DNA of 54,411 nucleotides from the NCBI RefSeq assembly GCF_944383115.1, contig NZ_CALWOJ010000005.1, forward strand, positions 1-54,411, in the 5' to 3' direction. The notes under the pieces were generated by a model. It saw only the letters and a program-made list of their open reading frames with translations, had not been told where the DNA came from and did no database searches. A program made the translations under genes and the position numbers. Positions 1 to 9,237 of the stretch are shown piece by piece. This DNA is from an uncultured Flavonifractor sp. (GTDB lineage: Bacteria; Bacillota; Clostridia; Oscillospirales; Oscillospiraceae). Within the stretch, counting starts at the first letter, position 1. The number at the start of each line of letters is the position of its first letter.

Positions 1-28
1 GCTGTTTACCCTGATCGACCAACTGTAA
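1..28 (+). CDS. 3' end of an unidentified upstream gene
   Basis: Reading from base 2 gives LFTLIDQL followed by a TAA stop, 16 bp before the polC start. Only eight codons are in the window, so the product cannot be named. The frame is open to the edge and the short gap to polC suggests the two genes are co-transcribed. In many clostridia polC follows the rseP/ispG isoprenoid block, but nothing here proves that. Confidence 0.4.
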
Positions 29-44
29 AGCAGGAGCGTGTCCT

Positions 45-3000
45 ATGCCTGAAGCACAAAAGATCCCATTTTTAAAATTGTTTTCCGCCTGGCGGCCTGG
101 TCCGGAGCTGACCGCGATGACGAAGGACTATCTGGTGATCCGGGCGGTTATTGATAAGCATACCCGGTCCATCAAGGCCCAGGTAGAGTGTGCCGCGCCT
201 CCGGCAGAGGAGCTGCGCCGTCAGATCGAGCGCAGCATCGCTCTGGCCTACCGGGTGGAGCAGGTGGTACTGGAGGTCACGGCGCAGCCGGTTGACACGC
301 CAGTTCCTGCGCCGGCGCCGGAAGTCGCGGAGTCTGCGCCTGCGGTGCAGCCTGAGACACCGCCGGCGGCGGAGGATGAGGCTACTGCCGCTTTCCGGCG
401 CACCGAGGAGATCCGCCGTCAGGCCCTGTCCAAGCTGAAAGTCGTACGCCCGGCAGGGAAGAGCCAGGCCAAAGAGACGACGGACAAGCTGATTTTCGGC
501 CGCCACCCCATCAAGAAGGAACCTGTCCCAATGGGCAGCCTGGATCTGGACATGGGTTCCGTTATCGTGGAGGGCGACGTGTTCGCCATCGACCACCGGG
601 AACTGAAGAAGCGGAAGGCCTGGGTGGTGTCCTTTGATGTGACCGACTACACCGGAGCGGTACGGGTGAACAAATTCTTCAATGGGGATGAAGGCAAGGC
701 TTTGGTGGAGGGTGTAAAGAAGGGGCAGCACCTTTACATCCAGGGCAAGCTGAACATTGACCGGTTCACCGGCGATATGGTGCTGGAGCCCTATGCCGTC
801 ATGGAGGGCAAGCGCATCTCCCGAGAAGATAATGCGCCTGAGAAGCGGGTGGAACTCCATCTCCATACCAATATGTCGGCAATGGATGCTCTCACCGCCG
901 TAGGATCAAAAATGGATTCCCCCATTGGTGTGGACAAGAACGTGGTGAAGCGGGCGGAGCGGTGGGGCCACCGGGCCATCGCCATCACCGACCACGGCGT
1001 GGCCCATTCCTTCCCCAACGCCTGGCACTCCGCCAAGAAGATCAAGATCCTCTATGGTGTGGAGGCATACTTCATTAACGACGTGGATGACCGTGTGGTG
1101 GTCCACGGTGACAAGGATCAGGACTTTGCGCAGGATATCGTCTGCTTTGATATCGAGACCACCGGCCTGGACAAGCGCACCGAGGCTATCACCGAGATCG
1201 GCGCCGTGGTGCTGCGGAACGGGGAAGTGGTGGAGCAGTTCTCCACCTTTGCCGACCCCGGCAGGCCCCTGACCCGGGAGATCACCCAGCTCACCGGTAT
1301 CACGGATGAGATGCTGAAGGGGGCCCCCTCCCAGGAGGAGGCGGTCAACGCCTTCCTGGACTTTGTGGGGGACCGTCCTCTGGCCGCTCACAATGCCGAG
1401 TTCGACATGGGCTTCATCGGAGAGGCCTGCCGCCGCATGGGGCGGCCCTTCGAGAATACCTCTCTGGACAGCCTGATCCTGGCCCAAAACCTGCTGCCCG
1501 ACCTGGGCAAGTACAAGCTGGATATTGTGGCGGCCCATCTGAACCTGCCCGCGTTCAACCACCACCGGGCCTACGACGATGCGGCCACGGTGGGTTATAT
1601 GCTGGTGCCCTTCTTCCGAATGCTGGCCGACCTGGGGGTTCACACCCTCCAACAGATCAACCCGGCCATGTCCAAGCTGCGCTCCGGCGGCAAGGCCAAA
1701 CGGCAGCCCAAGCACCTGATCGTACTGGCGAAAAATCAGCTGGGCCTGCGGAACCTCTATCAGCTGATCTCCGCCTCCTACCTGGATCACTTTAAGCGGT
1801 ACCCCATCATGCCCAAGAGTCTCATCAACCAGCACCGGGAGGGGCTTATCATCGGCTCGGCCTGCGAGGCGGGAGAGCTGTTCCAGGCCATCGTCAAGCG
1901 GAAGGAGTGGAATGAACTCAAGCGCATTGCCTCCTGGTACGATTTCCTGGAGATCCAGCCCCTGTGCAACAACGCCTTTATGCTCCGCAAGGGCATGGTG
2001 AAGAGCCAGGAGGAGCTGCGGGACTTTAACCGTACCGTGGTGGCCCTGGGCGAAGCACTGGACAAGCCGGTGTGCGCCACCGGCGACGTCCACTTTTTGG
2101 ACCCGGAGGACGAGATCTACCGCCACATCCTGCTGGCCTCCAAGGGCTTTGACGACGCCGACTCGCCCCTGCCCCTCTATTTCAAGACCACCCAGGAGAT
2201 GCTGGATGAGTTTTCCTACCTGGGCAAGGACAAGGCCTATGAGGTGGTGGTGCGCAACACCAATCTGGTGGCCGACTGGTGCGAGGACGTGGTGCCGCTG
2301 CCCAAAGGCCTGTTTGCCCCCAAGATCGAGAACTCCGCCGAGGAGCTGACCCGGCTGGTATGGGATAAGGCGAAAGCCCTTTACGGCGAAGAACCGCCCC
2401 AGATCGTGGTGGACCGGATCAACGCCGAGCTGGGGGACATTATCAAGTGCAAATACGACGTGATCTATATGTCGGCCCAGAAGCTGGTGCAGGACTCCCT
2501 GGACCACGGCTATCTGGTTGGCTCCCGTGGTTCGGTGGGTTCCTCTCTGGTGGCTTTCATGTCGGGCATCACCGAGGTAAACTCCCTGCCGCCCCACTAC
2601 CGCTGTCCCAAGTGCAAGCACTCCGACTTTGACGCGGCCAAGGAGGGGGGCTGGGGCTGCGGCGCTGATATGCCGGACGCCAACTGTCCGGTGTGCGGCA
2701 CTCCCTATGACAAGGACGGCTTCAACATTCCCTTTGAGACCTTCCTGGGCTTCGGCGGCGACAAGGTGCCCGATATCGACCTGAACTTCTCCGGCGAGTA
2801 CCAGTCCAGCGCCCACCGCTATACCTTTGAGCTGTTTGGTCAGACACATGTGTTCCGGGCGGGCACCATCGGTACGGTAAAAGATAAGATTGCCTTTGGC
2901 TATGTGAAGCACTACCTGGACGACCACGGTCTTCACGGTACCCGGGCGGAGGAGAACCGGCTGTCATTAGGGTGCAGCGGGGTCAAGCGTACCACCGGCC

Positions 3001-4205
3001 AGCACCCCGGCGGCATGGTGGTCATCCCGCAGAACCGGGAAATCTACGACTTCTGCCCGGTACAGCATCCTGCCGACGACCCGGACAGCGACATCATTAC
3101 CACCCATTTTGAATACCATTCTATGGAGTCCAACCTGCTGAAGTTGGATATGCTGGGCCACGATGATCCCACCATGATCCGTATGCTCCAGGATCTGACG
3201 GGGGTGGACCCTCAGAAGATCCCTCTGGACGACAAGGACACCATGAGCATCTTCACCTCCTCCAAGGTGCTGGGCTTTGAGGACGACCCCATCCTGGGCC
3301 CCACCGGGGCCGTGGCCATTCCTGAGTTCAACACCAAGTTTACCCGGGGAATGCTCATGGACACCCAGCCCCACCAGTTTGATATCCTGCTGCGCCTGTC
3401 CGGCTTCTCCCACGGCACCGACGTGTGGCTGGGCAATGCCCGGGACCTGATCGTGGATCAGGGTATCCCTGTTGGCCAGGCCATCGGCTGCCGCGACGAT
3501 ATCATGATCTTCCTCATCTCCTGCGGCATGCCGGAGAAGCGTTCTTTCAAGATCATGGAGGCGGTGCGAAAGGGCAAGGGCCTGCCTGAAGGGGCGGAAG
3601 AGGAGATGAAGGCCGCCGGTGTGCCCGACTGGTACATCGGTTCCTGTAAGAAGATCAAGTATCTGTTCCCCAAGGCCCATGCCGTGGCCTATGTTATGAT
3701 GGCCTTCCGTATTGCCTGGTTCAAGGTCCACCACCCCCTGGCCTTCTACGCCGCCTTCTTCTCCATCCGGGCTAAGGCCTTCGACGCCACCTGTATGTGC
3801 ATGGGCATGGATGTGTGCAAGGCCAAGATGAAGGAGATCGAGAGCAAGGAAAAGCCAACCCCGGTGGAGGAGGACATTCTGGTTACCCTGGAAGTAGTGT
3901 ATGAGTTCTATCTCCGGGGCTTTACCTTTGAGCATATGGATCTGTATCGCTCCCACGCCGTCAACTTCCTGCCCGATATGGAGAAGGGGACCTTGCTGCC
4001 ACCTTTTACCTCCATCCCCGGCCTGGGTGAGACGGCGGCCCTGTCCATTATGGAGCAGCGGCAGGGCAAGCGGTTCATCTCCATCGAGGAATTCTCCGCC
4101 GCCTGCCCCAAGGTGTCCAAGACCCACATTGAGCAACTCAAAGCGGTGGGCGCCCTGGACGGTATGCCCGATACCAGTCAGATTACACTGTTTGACGGCT
4201 TCTAA
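45..4205 (+). CDS. polC: DNA polymerase III PolC-type, alpha subunit with built-in proofreading
   Basis: Replicative polymerase of low-GC Gram-positive lineages. In order it shows an N-terminal region with a Pro/Ala-rich linker, an OB-fold segment (about residues 165-265), the PHP domain starting at HLHTNMSAMDA (about 270), a DEDDh exonuclease inserted in the PHP domain (FDIETTG near 368, HHRAYDDA near 507), a Cys4 zinc finger (CPKC...CPVCG, about 855-890), and the palm with the DIDLNFSGEY acid motif (about 910). The RTTGQHPGG motif and an HhH-type C-terminus follow. At 1386 aa it is close to the usual PolC length. The start ATG is preceded by AGGAG at 32-36. It is followed by a hairpin terminator, so it ends its transcription unit. 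Family assignment is firm. Confidence 0.98.
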   Translation: MPEAQKIPFLKLFSAWRPGPELTAMTKDYLVIRAVIDKHTRSIKAQVECAAPPAEELRRQIERSIALAYRVEQVVLEVTAQPVDTPVPAPAPEVAESAPAVQPETPPAAEDEATAAFRRTEEIRRQALSKLKVVRPAGKSQAKETTDKLIFGRHPIKKEPVPMGSLDLDMGSVIVEGDVFAIDHRELKKRKAWVVSFDVTDYTGAVRVNKFFNGDEGKALVEGVKKGQHLYIQGKLNIDRFTGDMVLEPYAVMEGKRISREDNAPEKRVELHLHTNMSAMDALTAVGSKMDSPIGVDKNVVKRAERWGHRAIAITDHGVAHSFPNAWHSAKKIKILYGVEAYFINDVDDRVVVHGDKDQDFAQDIVCFDIETTGLDKRTEAITEIGAVVLRNGEVVEQFSTFADPGRPLTREITQLTGITDEMLKGAPSQEEAVNAFLDFVGDRPLAAHNAEFDMGFIGEACRRMGRPFENTSLDSLILAQNLLPDLGKYKLDIVAAHLNLPAFNHHRAYDDAATVGYMLVPFFRMLADLGVHTLQQINPAMSKLRSGGKAKRQPKHLIVLAKNQLGLRNLYQLISASYLDHFKRYPIMPKSLINQHREGLIIGSACEAGELFQAIVKRKEWNELKRIASWYDFLEIQPLCNNAFMLRKGMVKSQEELRDFNRTVVALGEALDKPVCATGDVHFLDPEDEIYRHILLASKGFDDADSPLPLYFKTTQEMLDEFSYLGKDKAYEVVVRNTNLVADWCEDVVPLPKGLFAPKIENSAEELTRLVWDKAKALYGEEPPQIVVDRINAELGDIIKCKYDVIYMSAQKLVQDSLDHGYLVGSRGSVGSSLVAFMSGITEVNSLPPHYRCPKCKHSDFDAAKEGGWGCGADMPDANCPVCGTPYDKDGFNIPFETFLGFGGDKVPDIDLNFSGEYQSSAHRYTFELFGQTHVFRAGTIGTVKDKIAFGYVKHYLDDHGLHGTRAEENRLSLGCSGVKRTTGQHPGGMVVIPQNREIYDFCPVQHPADDPDSDIITTHFEYHSMESNLLKLDMLGHDDPTMIRMLQDLTGVDPQKIPLDDKDTMSIFTSSKVLGFEDDPILGPTGAVAIPEFNTKFTRGMLMDTQPHQFDILLRLSGFSHGTDVWLGNARDLIVDQGIPVGQAIGCRDDIMIFLISCGMPEKRSFKIMEAVRKGKGLPEGAEEEMKAAGVPDWYIGSCKKIKYLFPKAHAVAYVMMAFRIAWFKVHHPLAFYAAFFSIRAKAFDATCMCMGMDVCKAKMKEIESKEKPTPVEEDILVTLEVVYEFYLRGFTFEHMDLYRSHAVNFLPDMEKGTLLPPFTSIPGLGETAALSIMEQRQGKRFISIEEFSAACPKVSKTHIEQLKAVGALDGMPDTSQITLFDGF

Positions 4206-4237
4206 GGGAGGGCATACCGTCCTCCCGCCGCTTTTTA
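4206..4237 (+). terminator. Terminator after polC
   Basis: GGGAGG (4206-4211) pairs with CCTCCC (4221-4226) across a 9-nt loop. GCCG and then a CTTTTT tract follow. The short stem makes it a moderate rho-independent terminator directly behind the polC stop. Confidence 0.6.
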
Positions 4238-4266
4238 GAAATGATATATTGTCTCCTTTTGTGGAC

Positions 4267-4295
4267 TTGTATTTTGCCTAGGAAAATGATACCAT
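4267..4295 (+). promoter_or_regulatory. Probable sigma-A promoter of the ferritin gene
   Basis: TTGTAT (4267-4272), a 17-bp spacer and TACCAT (4290-4295) lie 35 bp upstream of the preferred ferritin start. The boxes are imperfect but the spacing is ideal. No obvious Fur or PerR box was recognised. Confidence 0.5.
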
Positions 4296-4330
4296 AAACC
4301 CATCCTATTACATAAATGAGGTGTGTGACC

Positions 4331-4843
4331 ATGTTGGATCAAAAGGTTGCTGAGCTGCTGAATGTACAGGTGAATAAGGAATTCTATTCCGCCTACCTCT
4401 ATCTGGACTTTTCCATCTACTATGACGAGATCGGACTGGACGGCTTCTCCAACTGGTACAAGGTACAGGCCCAGGAGGAGCGGGATCACGCCATGCTCTT
4501 CCTCCAATACCTGCAGAACAACGGCTGCAAGGTCACTCTGGACACCATCCAGAAGCCGGATAAGGAACTCAAGGATAAGCTGGAGGTGCTGGAGTTCGGC
4601 CTGGAGCATGAGCGCTATGTTACCGGTCTGATCTACAACATTTATGAGGCTGCTCAGGCCGCCAAGGATTTCCGCACCACGCAGTTCCTAGACTGGTTTG
4701 TCAAGGAGCAGGGCGAGGAGGAAAAGAACGCCGAGGACATGATCAAAAAGATGAAGCTCTTTGGAGATGACGCCAAGGGCTTGTATATGCTTAACAGTGA
4801 AATGGCTGCCCGGGTCTACAGTGCCCCCAGTCTGGTTCTTTAA
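4331..4843 (+). CDS. ftnA: Ferritin (bacterial non-haem, FtnA type)
   Basis: 170-aa iron-storage protein of the ferritin-like four-helix bundle family, which oxidises Fe(II) and stores it as a mineral core inside a 24-mer. Ferroxidase ligands are visible: the first-helix Glu in NKEFYSAYLY, the EERDH motif (Glu and His) in helix 2, the Glu in HERYVTG, and the KEQGEEE segment. A start 15 nt upstream (4316) is also in frame, but GAGGTG at 4318-4323 overlaps it and is well spaced for the ATG at 4331. The gene stands alone between its own promoter and a strong terminator. Ferritin rather than bacterioferritin is favoured because no haem-binding Met signature is apparent. Confidence 0.95.
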   Translation: MLDQKVAELLNVQVNKEFYSAYLYLDFSIYYDEIGLDGFSNWYKVQAQEERDHAMLFLQYLQNNGCKVTLDTIQKPDKELKDKLEVLEFGLEHERYVTGLIYNIYEAAQAAKDFRTTQFLDWFVKEQGEEEKNAEDMIKKMKLFGDDAKGLYMLNSEMAARVYSAPSLVL

Positions 4844-4853
4844 GCGATTGAAG

Positions 4854-4885
4854 CGGGCAGCCCCCTGGGGGCTGCCCGTATTTTA
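4854..4885 (+). terminator. Terminator after ferritin
   Basis: A perfect 12-bp inverted repeat (4854-4865 with 4867-4878, CGGGCAGCCCCC arm) is followed by TATTTTATT. It separates the ferritin gene from the his operon promoter. Confidence 0.88.
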
Positions 4886-4897
4886 TTCGGTTCGCAC

Positions 4898-4926
4898 TTG
4901 ACAAAATTGGGATGCTATAGTATATT
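4898..4926 (+). promoter_or_regulatory. Sigma-A promoter of the histidine operon
   Basis: Consensus TTGACA (4898-4903), a 17-bp spacer and TATATT (4921-4926). The predicted transcript starts near 4933, about 30 nt before hisZ. That leaves no room for a His T-box or attenuator, so any control must act at the promoter or through HisZ/HisG feedback. Confidence 0.85.
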
Positions 4927-4962
4927 AGCGTGGTAAAGCAATAAAGCAAAGGGCGTGATCCA

Positions 4963-6132
4963 ATGAAATTCAACAGTAACACCCCCGAGGGTACCCGGGA
5001 CCGGCTGTTTGCTGAGTGCCAGGAGAGGCGGCAGGTTCAGGCCAAGCTGACCCGCCTGTTCCGCCAGCGGGGCTTTCTGGAGGTCTCCACCCCAGAGACG
5101 GAGTTTTACGACCTGTTTGTCCGGTCGGGCAGCGCCATCCCCCAGGAGCGTATGATTAAGGTGGGGGATCCCAGCGGCAGGTTCTGCGTCATGCGGCCCG
5201 ATTCCACCACACCCATCGCTCGGGTGGCGGCTACCAAGCTGAAGGCAGTTGCCATGCCCCAGCGGTTGTACTACGATCAGACGGTGTATCGCGCCAATCC
5301 GGCTCACAACGGCGGCAGCCGGGAGATCCCGCAGTGCGGAGTGGAACTCATCGGTGCGAAAGGAAAGAAAGCGGACGTGGAGATCATCGTCACCGCCATC
5401 GACGCACTGCGCAGCTGCGGGGCGCCCAAATTCCATGTGGAACTGGGCCATGCCGGGTATTTCCGGGAACTGGCCGGCAGACTGGAGCTGGAGGATTCCG
5501 CCGTGGAGGAGATCCGGGCTCTGATCGAGGGGAAAAACTTCGCGGCTTTGAAAGATTTCCTGGAACCCTGGAAGGGTGATTCGGCTTGTGCCGCACTGGA
5601 ACAGCTCAGCCGTCTGTTTGGCGGGCCTGAAGTATTGACGCAGGCGGAGAAGCTGGCGGGCAAGACCCCGGCGGTAGATTACCTTTCAGAGTTGTACGAT
5701 GAGCTGTCCGCTGCGGGGTATGGGGCCTATGTCCGTTTTGACCTGGGCATGGTACACCAGATCGACTATTATACCGGCGTGGTATTCCGGGGCTATGTGG
5801 AGGGCGCGGGTGACGCCGTCCTCTCCGGCGGTCGGTACGACAACCTGGTAGGGGTCTTTGGCCGGGAGGCCCAGGCCACCGGTTTCGCGGTGGACGTGGA
5901 TGCGGTGGCCCGCACTTTACCCGATCTGGCGCCGCCGGTGCTGCGCACCATTGTACATTACGAGCCTGGCTATTTGGCCCAGGCCCTGGAGGCGGTAGAT
6001 GGGCGGCCTGCCGGAACCAGCGAGCTATCCCCCTGCCGGACGCTGGAGTCCACCCTGAATCTGGCCCGGGATAAAGGAGCGGAGACCGTACTGGTCTTTG
6101 ACAAGGACGGAGAAAGGACGGTGGAGGTATGA
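4963..6132 (+). CDS. hisZ: ATP phosphoribosyltransferase regulatory subunit HisZ
   Basis: 389-aa histidyl-tRNA-synthetase paralog that lacks tRNA charging activity and partners the short catalytic HisG to make feedback-sensitive ATP phosphoribosyltransferase. The class II synthetase-like core shows TPEGTRD at the N-terminus, a motif-2-like RPDSTTPIARV, and LGMVHQIDYYTG/LSGGRYDNL in the C-terminal half of the catalytic domain. The HisRS anticodon-binding domain is reduced. It is first in the operon and overlaps hisG by 4 nt (ATGA), as expected for obligate partners. The short downstream HisG supports HisZ over HisS. Confidence 0.95.
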   Translation: MKFNSNTPEGTRDRLFAECQERRQVQAKLTRLFRQRGFLEVSTPETEFYDLFVRSGSAIPQERMIKVGDPSGRFCVMRPDSTTPIARVAATKLKAVAMPQRLYYDQTVYRANPAHNGGSREIPQCGVELIGAKGKKADVEIIVTAIDALRSCGAPKFHVELGHAGYFRELAGRLELEDSAVEEIRALIEGKNFAALKDFLEPWKGDSACAALEQLSRLFGGPEVLTQAEKLAGKTPAVDYLSELYDELSAAGYGAYVRFDLGMVHQIDYYTGVVFRGYVEGAGDAVLSGGRYDNLVGVFGREAQATGFAVDVDAVARTLPDLAPPVLRTIVHYEPGYLAQALEAVDGRPAGTSELSPCRTLESTLNLARDKGAETVLVFDKDGERTVEV

Positions 6133-6770
6133 GTGAGCGGTTGAGGATCGCCATTACCAAAGGCCGTCTGCTGGATCAAAGTATGGAACTCTTTGAAGGG
6201 GCCGGGCTGGATTGTTCCCCCATCCGGAATCCGGGGCGGAGGCTGGTCCACTGTGTCCCCAACTATCCTCTGGACGCGGTGCTTGCCAAGGCGCCCGATG
6301 TCATCACCTATGTGGAGCATGGGGTGTGCGACCTGGGTATCGTAGGCAAGGATACCATTTTGGAAAAAGGCGGCAGCTTCTATGAGGTGCTGGATCTGGG
6401 CTTTGGAAAGTGTCGGTTTGCACTGGCAGTCCGGCAGGGCAGCGATTTCTACGGCACTTATAAGACCCGCCGCATTGCCTCCAAGTATCCGGAGGTGACA
6501 CGAACCTTCTTTGCCCAGAAGGGTATGGATGTGGACATTATCAAGATCGAGGGCAGCGTGGAGCTGGCGCCCATCCTGGATCTGGCCGACGCCATCGTGG
6601 ACATTGTGGAGACGGGGGCTACCTTGAAAGCCAACGGCCTGGTGCCTATCGAAGATGTGGCGCCGGTGTCAGCCCGACTGATCGTAAACACCGCCAGCAT
6701 GAAACTGTACAAAAGTCAAATCGAAGATTTTATTGCCCGTTGTGAGGGAGAATTGGAGAAGCGGACATGA
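6129..6770 (+). CDS. hisG: ATP phosphoribosyltransferase catalytic subunit, short form
   Basis: Catalyses the first committed step of histidine synthesis, joining ATP and PRPP to form phosphoribosyl-ATP. At 213 aa it is the short form without the C-terminal regulatory domain and therefore needs HisZ. Visible signatures are AITKGRLLDQS at the N-terminus, the DLGIVGKDTI segment, and the PRPP-binding DIVETGATLKANGL near residue 155. The start overlaps hisZ and its stop overlaps hisD, which indicates translational coupling. Confidence 0.97.
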   Translation: MSERLRIAITKGRLLDQSMELFEGAGLDCSPIRNPGRRLVHCVPNYPLDAVLAKAPDVITYVEHGVCDLGIVGKDTILEKGGSFYEVLDLGFGKCRFALAVRQGSDFYGTYKTRRIASKYPEVTRTFFAQKGMDVDIIKIEGSVELAPILDLADAIVDIVETGATLKANGLVPIEDVAPVSARLIVNTASMKLYKSQIEDFIARCEGELEKRT

Positions 6771-8041
6771 TTCAGATCGTAAAAGCAGATGGCACCGCCG
6801 AAAAAGCGGTCATGGCCGCCATGAAGGCCCGGGCAGCCCAGGCCAACCAGGCGATTGACGCGGCGGCAGCCGAGATCATGGAGACCGTCCGGGAAAAGGG
6901 CTTTGCGGCGGTGCGGGAGTATTCCCTCCGCTTTGACAAAGCTGAACCCAGGGAGATCGCCCGTGCGGAACTTCAGGCGGCCTATGACCGCTGCCCGGCG
7001 GACCTGATTTCTGCATTGGAGCGGGCGGCAGCCAACATCCGGGATTACAACGAGAAACTGCTCATTCGCTCCCAGGAGTGGATCTCCCCCGACGGAGGCG
7101 TGGTGGGCCGGGTGATCCGGGGACTGACCCGGGTGGGTATCTATGTTCCTGGCGGTACGGCGGCCTATCCCAGCAGCGTGCTGATGAATGCGGTACCCGC
7201 CAAGGTAGCAGGGGTGGAAGAGATTATCATGGTGACTCCTCCCACCGAGAACCTGAACGACGCAGTGCTGGCCGCTGCCCAGATTGCCGGGGTGGACCGG
7301 GTGATCGCTGTGGGCGGCGCTCAGGCGGTGGCCGCCCTGACCTACGGGGCGGGCTTCATTCCCCGGGTGGATAAGCTGGTTGGCCCCGGCAACGCCTTTG
7401 TGGCCTCAGCCAAGCGGCAGGCCTACGGGAAGCTGGATATCGACATGGTAGCCGGCCCTTCCGAGGTGCTGGTCATTGCCGACGGCAAAGCCAATCCCAA
7501 ATTTGTGGCCGCCGACCTGCTGAGCCAGGCGGAGCACGACAAGCTGGCTTCCGCCGTACTGCTCACCGATTCTATGGAAGTGGCCCAGGCGGTAGATGAG
7601 GAGATCATCCGCCAGACCGGGTACCTCAGCCGCTCTGAGATCATGGAGTGTTCCCTGCGGGACTTCGGCTGTGCCATCGTGTGCAGCAGTCTCAATGACT
7701 GCGCCGCTCTGGCCAACGAGATCGCCCCGGAACACCTGGAGATCGTCACGGAGGACCCCCGAGCCCTGCTGCCAGCCATCAAGAACGCCGGGGCAGTGTT
7801 CCTGGGCGCCTGGTCTCCGGAACCTCTGGGGGACTACCTGGCCGGACCGGACCATGTGCTGCCTACCAGCGGCACCGCCCGGTTCTTCTCACCCCTCAGC
7901 GTGGACAGTTTCTTAAAGACCATGAGTATCATCCAGTACGATCAGGCCAGCCTGGCCCCCATCCAGAGCCAGATCATCACCCTGGCCGAGAGCGAAAAGC
8001 TCACCGCTCACGCCAATTCCATCCGTGTGCGGTTTGAGTAA
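6767..8041 (+). CDS. hisD: Histidinol dehydrogenase
   Basis: 424-aa zinc-dependent enzyme that oxidises L-histidinol to L-histidine in two NAD-linked steps, the last reactions of the pathway. Recognisable segments are VPGGTAAYPSSVLMN, KLVGPGNAFVASAKR, the metal/base motif SQAEHD, and APEHLEI. The length is normal for the family. It begins inside the last codons of hisG (4-nt overlap) and ends 12 bp before the hisB start, whose ribosome binding site (AAGGAG) begins at the last base of the hisD stop. Confidence 0.97.
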   Translation: MIQIVKADGTAEKAVMAAMKARAAQANQAIDAAAAEIMETVREKGFAAVREYSLRFDKAEPREIARAELQAAYDRCPADLISALERAAANIRDYNEKLLIRSQEWISPDGGVVGRVIRGLTRVGIYVPGGTAAYPSSVLMNAVPAKVAGVEEIIMVTPPTENLNDAVLAAAQIAGVDRVIAVGGAQAVAALTYGAGFIPRVDKLVGPGNAFVASAKRQAYGKLDIDMVAGPSEVLVIADGKANPKFVAADLLSQAEHDKLASAVLLTDSMEVAQAVDEEIIRQTGYLSRSEIMECSLRDFGCAIVCSSLNDCAALANEIAPEHLEIVTEDPRALLPAIKNAGAVFLGAWSPEPLGDYLAGPDHVLPTSGTARFFSPLSVDSFLKTMSIIQYDQASLAPIQSQIITLAESEKLTAHANSIRVRFE

Positions 8042-8053
8042 AGGAGAATGACG

Positions 8054-8629
8054 ATGAGAACAGCACAACTGACCCGAACCACGAAAGAGACAGACATCCG
8101 CCTTGCCCTTTCTCTGGAGGGCGGCCCGGTGGAGATCCATACCGGCATTGGCTTTTTCGATCATATGCTTACCGCATTTGCTTTTTATGGCGGGCTGGGT
8201 TTGCAAATTGATGCAAAGGGCGACCTGGAAGTGGACGGCCACCACACGGTGGAGGACGTGGGTATCGTGCTGGGCCAGGCCATACGGCAGGCGCTGGGGG
8301 ATCGGAAGGGCATCCGCCGGTTTGCCTCCGCCTTTATTCCTATGGACGAGGCGTTGTGCTTTACAGCCCTGGATTTCTCCAACCGCCCCTTCCTGGCCTT
8401 TGATGCTGAGATGCCCCAGCCCATGATTGGGACCTATGATTCCTGCCTCACCGAAGAATTCATGCGGGCATTTGCAGTGAACAGTGGCTTAACTTTACAT
8501 ATGAAGTGCCACTATGGAAAGAACGCCCACCACATCACCGAGGCTCTGTTCAAGTCCCTGGGTGTGGCGGTCAAAGAGGCCGTTCAGATCACCGGCGCCG
8601 GGGTCACTTCCACCAAGGGGGTGCTGTGA
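8054..8629 (+). CDS. hisB: Imidazoleglycerol-phosphate dehydratase
   Basis: 191-aa monofunctional HisB (no HisB-N phosphatase domain) that dehydrates imidazoleglycerol phosphate. The two manganese-binding repeats are clear: FFDHML / DGHHTVEDVG in the first half and the HYGKNAHHITEALFK segment in the second. An in-frame ATG at 8048 sits only 1 nt after AAGGAG (8041-8046), whereas the ATG at 8054 has ideal spacing and is chosen. Its stop overlaps the hisH start by one base (TGATG). A histidinol-phosphatase gene is not in this window. Confidence 0.96.
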   Translation: MRTAQLTRTTKETDIRLALSLEGGPVEIHTGIGFFDHMLTAFAFYGGLGLQIDAKGDLEVDGHHTVEDVGIVLGQAIRQALGDRKGIRRFASAFIPMDEALCFTALDFSNRPFLAFDAEMPQPMIGTYDSCLTEEFMRAFAVNSGLTLHMKCHYGKNAHHITEALFKSLGVAVKEAVQITGAGVTSTKGVL

Positions 8630-9237
8630 TGGGCTATACCGCCGTTGTGGATTACGGTGTGGGGAACCTGAAAAGCGTTACCAATGCGATGAACTATTTG
8701 GGGCTGCGGACCTGCATCACCAGCGAGGCAAAAGAGCTGGAATGTGCGGATGCCATTATTCTGCCTGGTGTAGGGGCCTTTCCAGACGCAGCGGAGAAAT
8801 TGCGTGCCACCGGTTTGGAGCAGACGCTCATGGCACAGGCGGAGCGAAAACCTATCCTGGGCATCTGCCTGGGAATGCAGATGCTCTTTGACCGGGGCGA
8901 AGAGGTGCGGGAGTGTAAAGGACTTGGCCTTGTATCGGGCTGTGTCCGTAAGATTAAGACCAACCTCAAGCTGCCCCACATTGGCTGGAACAGCCTGCGT
9001 TATCCCAACCCGTCACCCCTGTTTGCGGGAGTGGAGGAGGGGAGCTATGTCTATTTCGTCCACTCTTTCTGCGGTGTGGCCACTGACCAGAGTACCGTCA
9101 TTGGGGCCACCGACTACGGTACCCCGGTGGTGGCGGCGGTGCAGAAGGGCAACGTGTACGGCTGCCAGTTCCACCCGGAGAAGAGCGGCGAGGTGGGCCT
9201 GCAGATCCTGAAAAACTTCGGAGGGCTGAACAGATGA
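8629..9237 (+). CDS. hisH: Imidazole glycerol phosphate synthase, glutaminase subunit
   Basis: 202-aa class I glutamine amidotransferase that supplies ammonia to HisF. The nucleophile elbow GICLGMQML carries the catalytic Cys (about residue 80), and the QFHPEKSGEVG segment provides the His-Glu pair. The N-terminal DYGVGNLKSV is typical of HisH. The start is the ATG overlapping the hisB stop; longer in-frame upstream sequence lies wholly within hisB. hisA and hisF follow immediately, matching the usual hisHAF order. Confidence 0.97.
   Translation: MGYTAVVDYGVGNLKSVTNAMNYLGLRTCITSEAKELECADAIILPGVGAFPDAAEKLRATGLEQTLMAQAERKPILGICLGMQMLFDRGEEVRECKGLGLVSGCVRKIKTNLKLPHIGWNSLRYPNPSPLFAGVEEGSYVYFVHSFCGVATDQSTVIGATDYGTPVVAAVQKGNVYGCQFHPEKSGEVGLQILKNFGGLNR

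Noticed and set aside
906-2936. 676-codon minus-strand open frame inside polC
   Set aside because: Shadow of polC; no domain or start signal.
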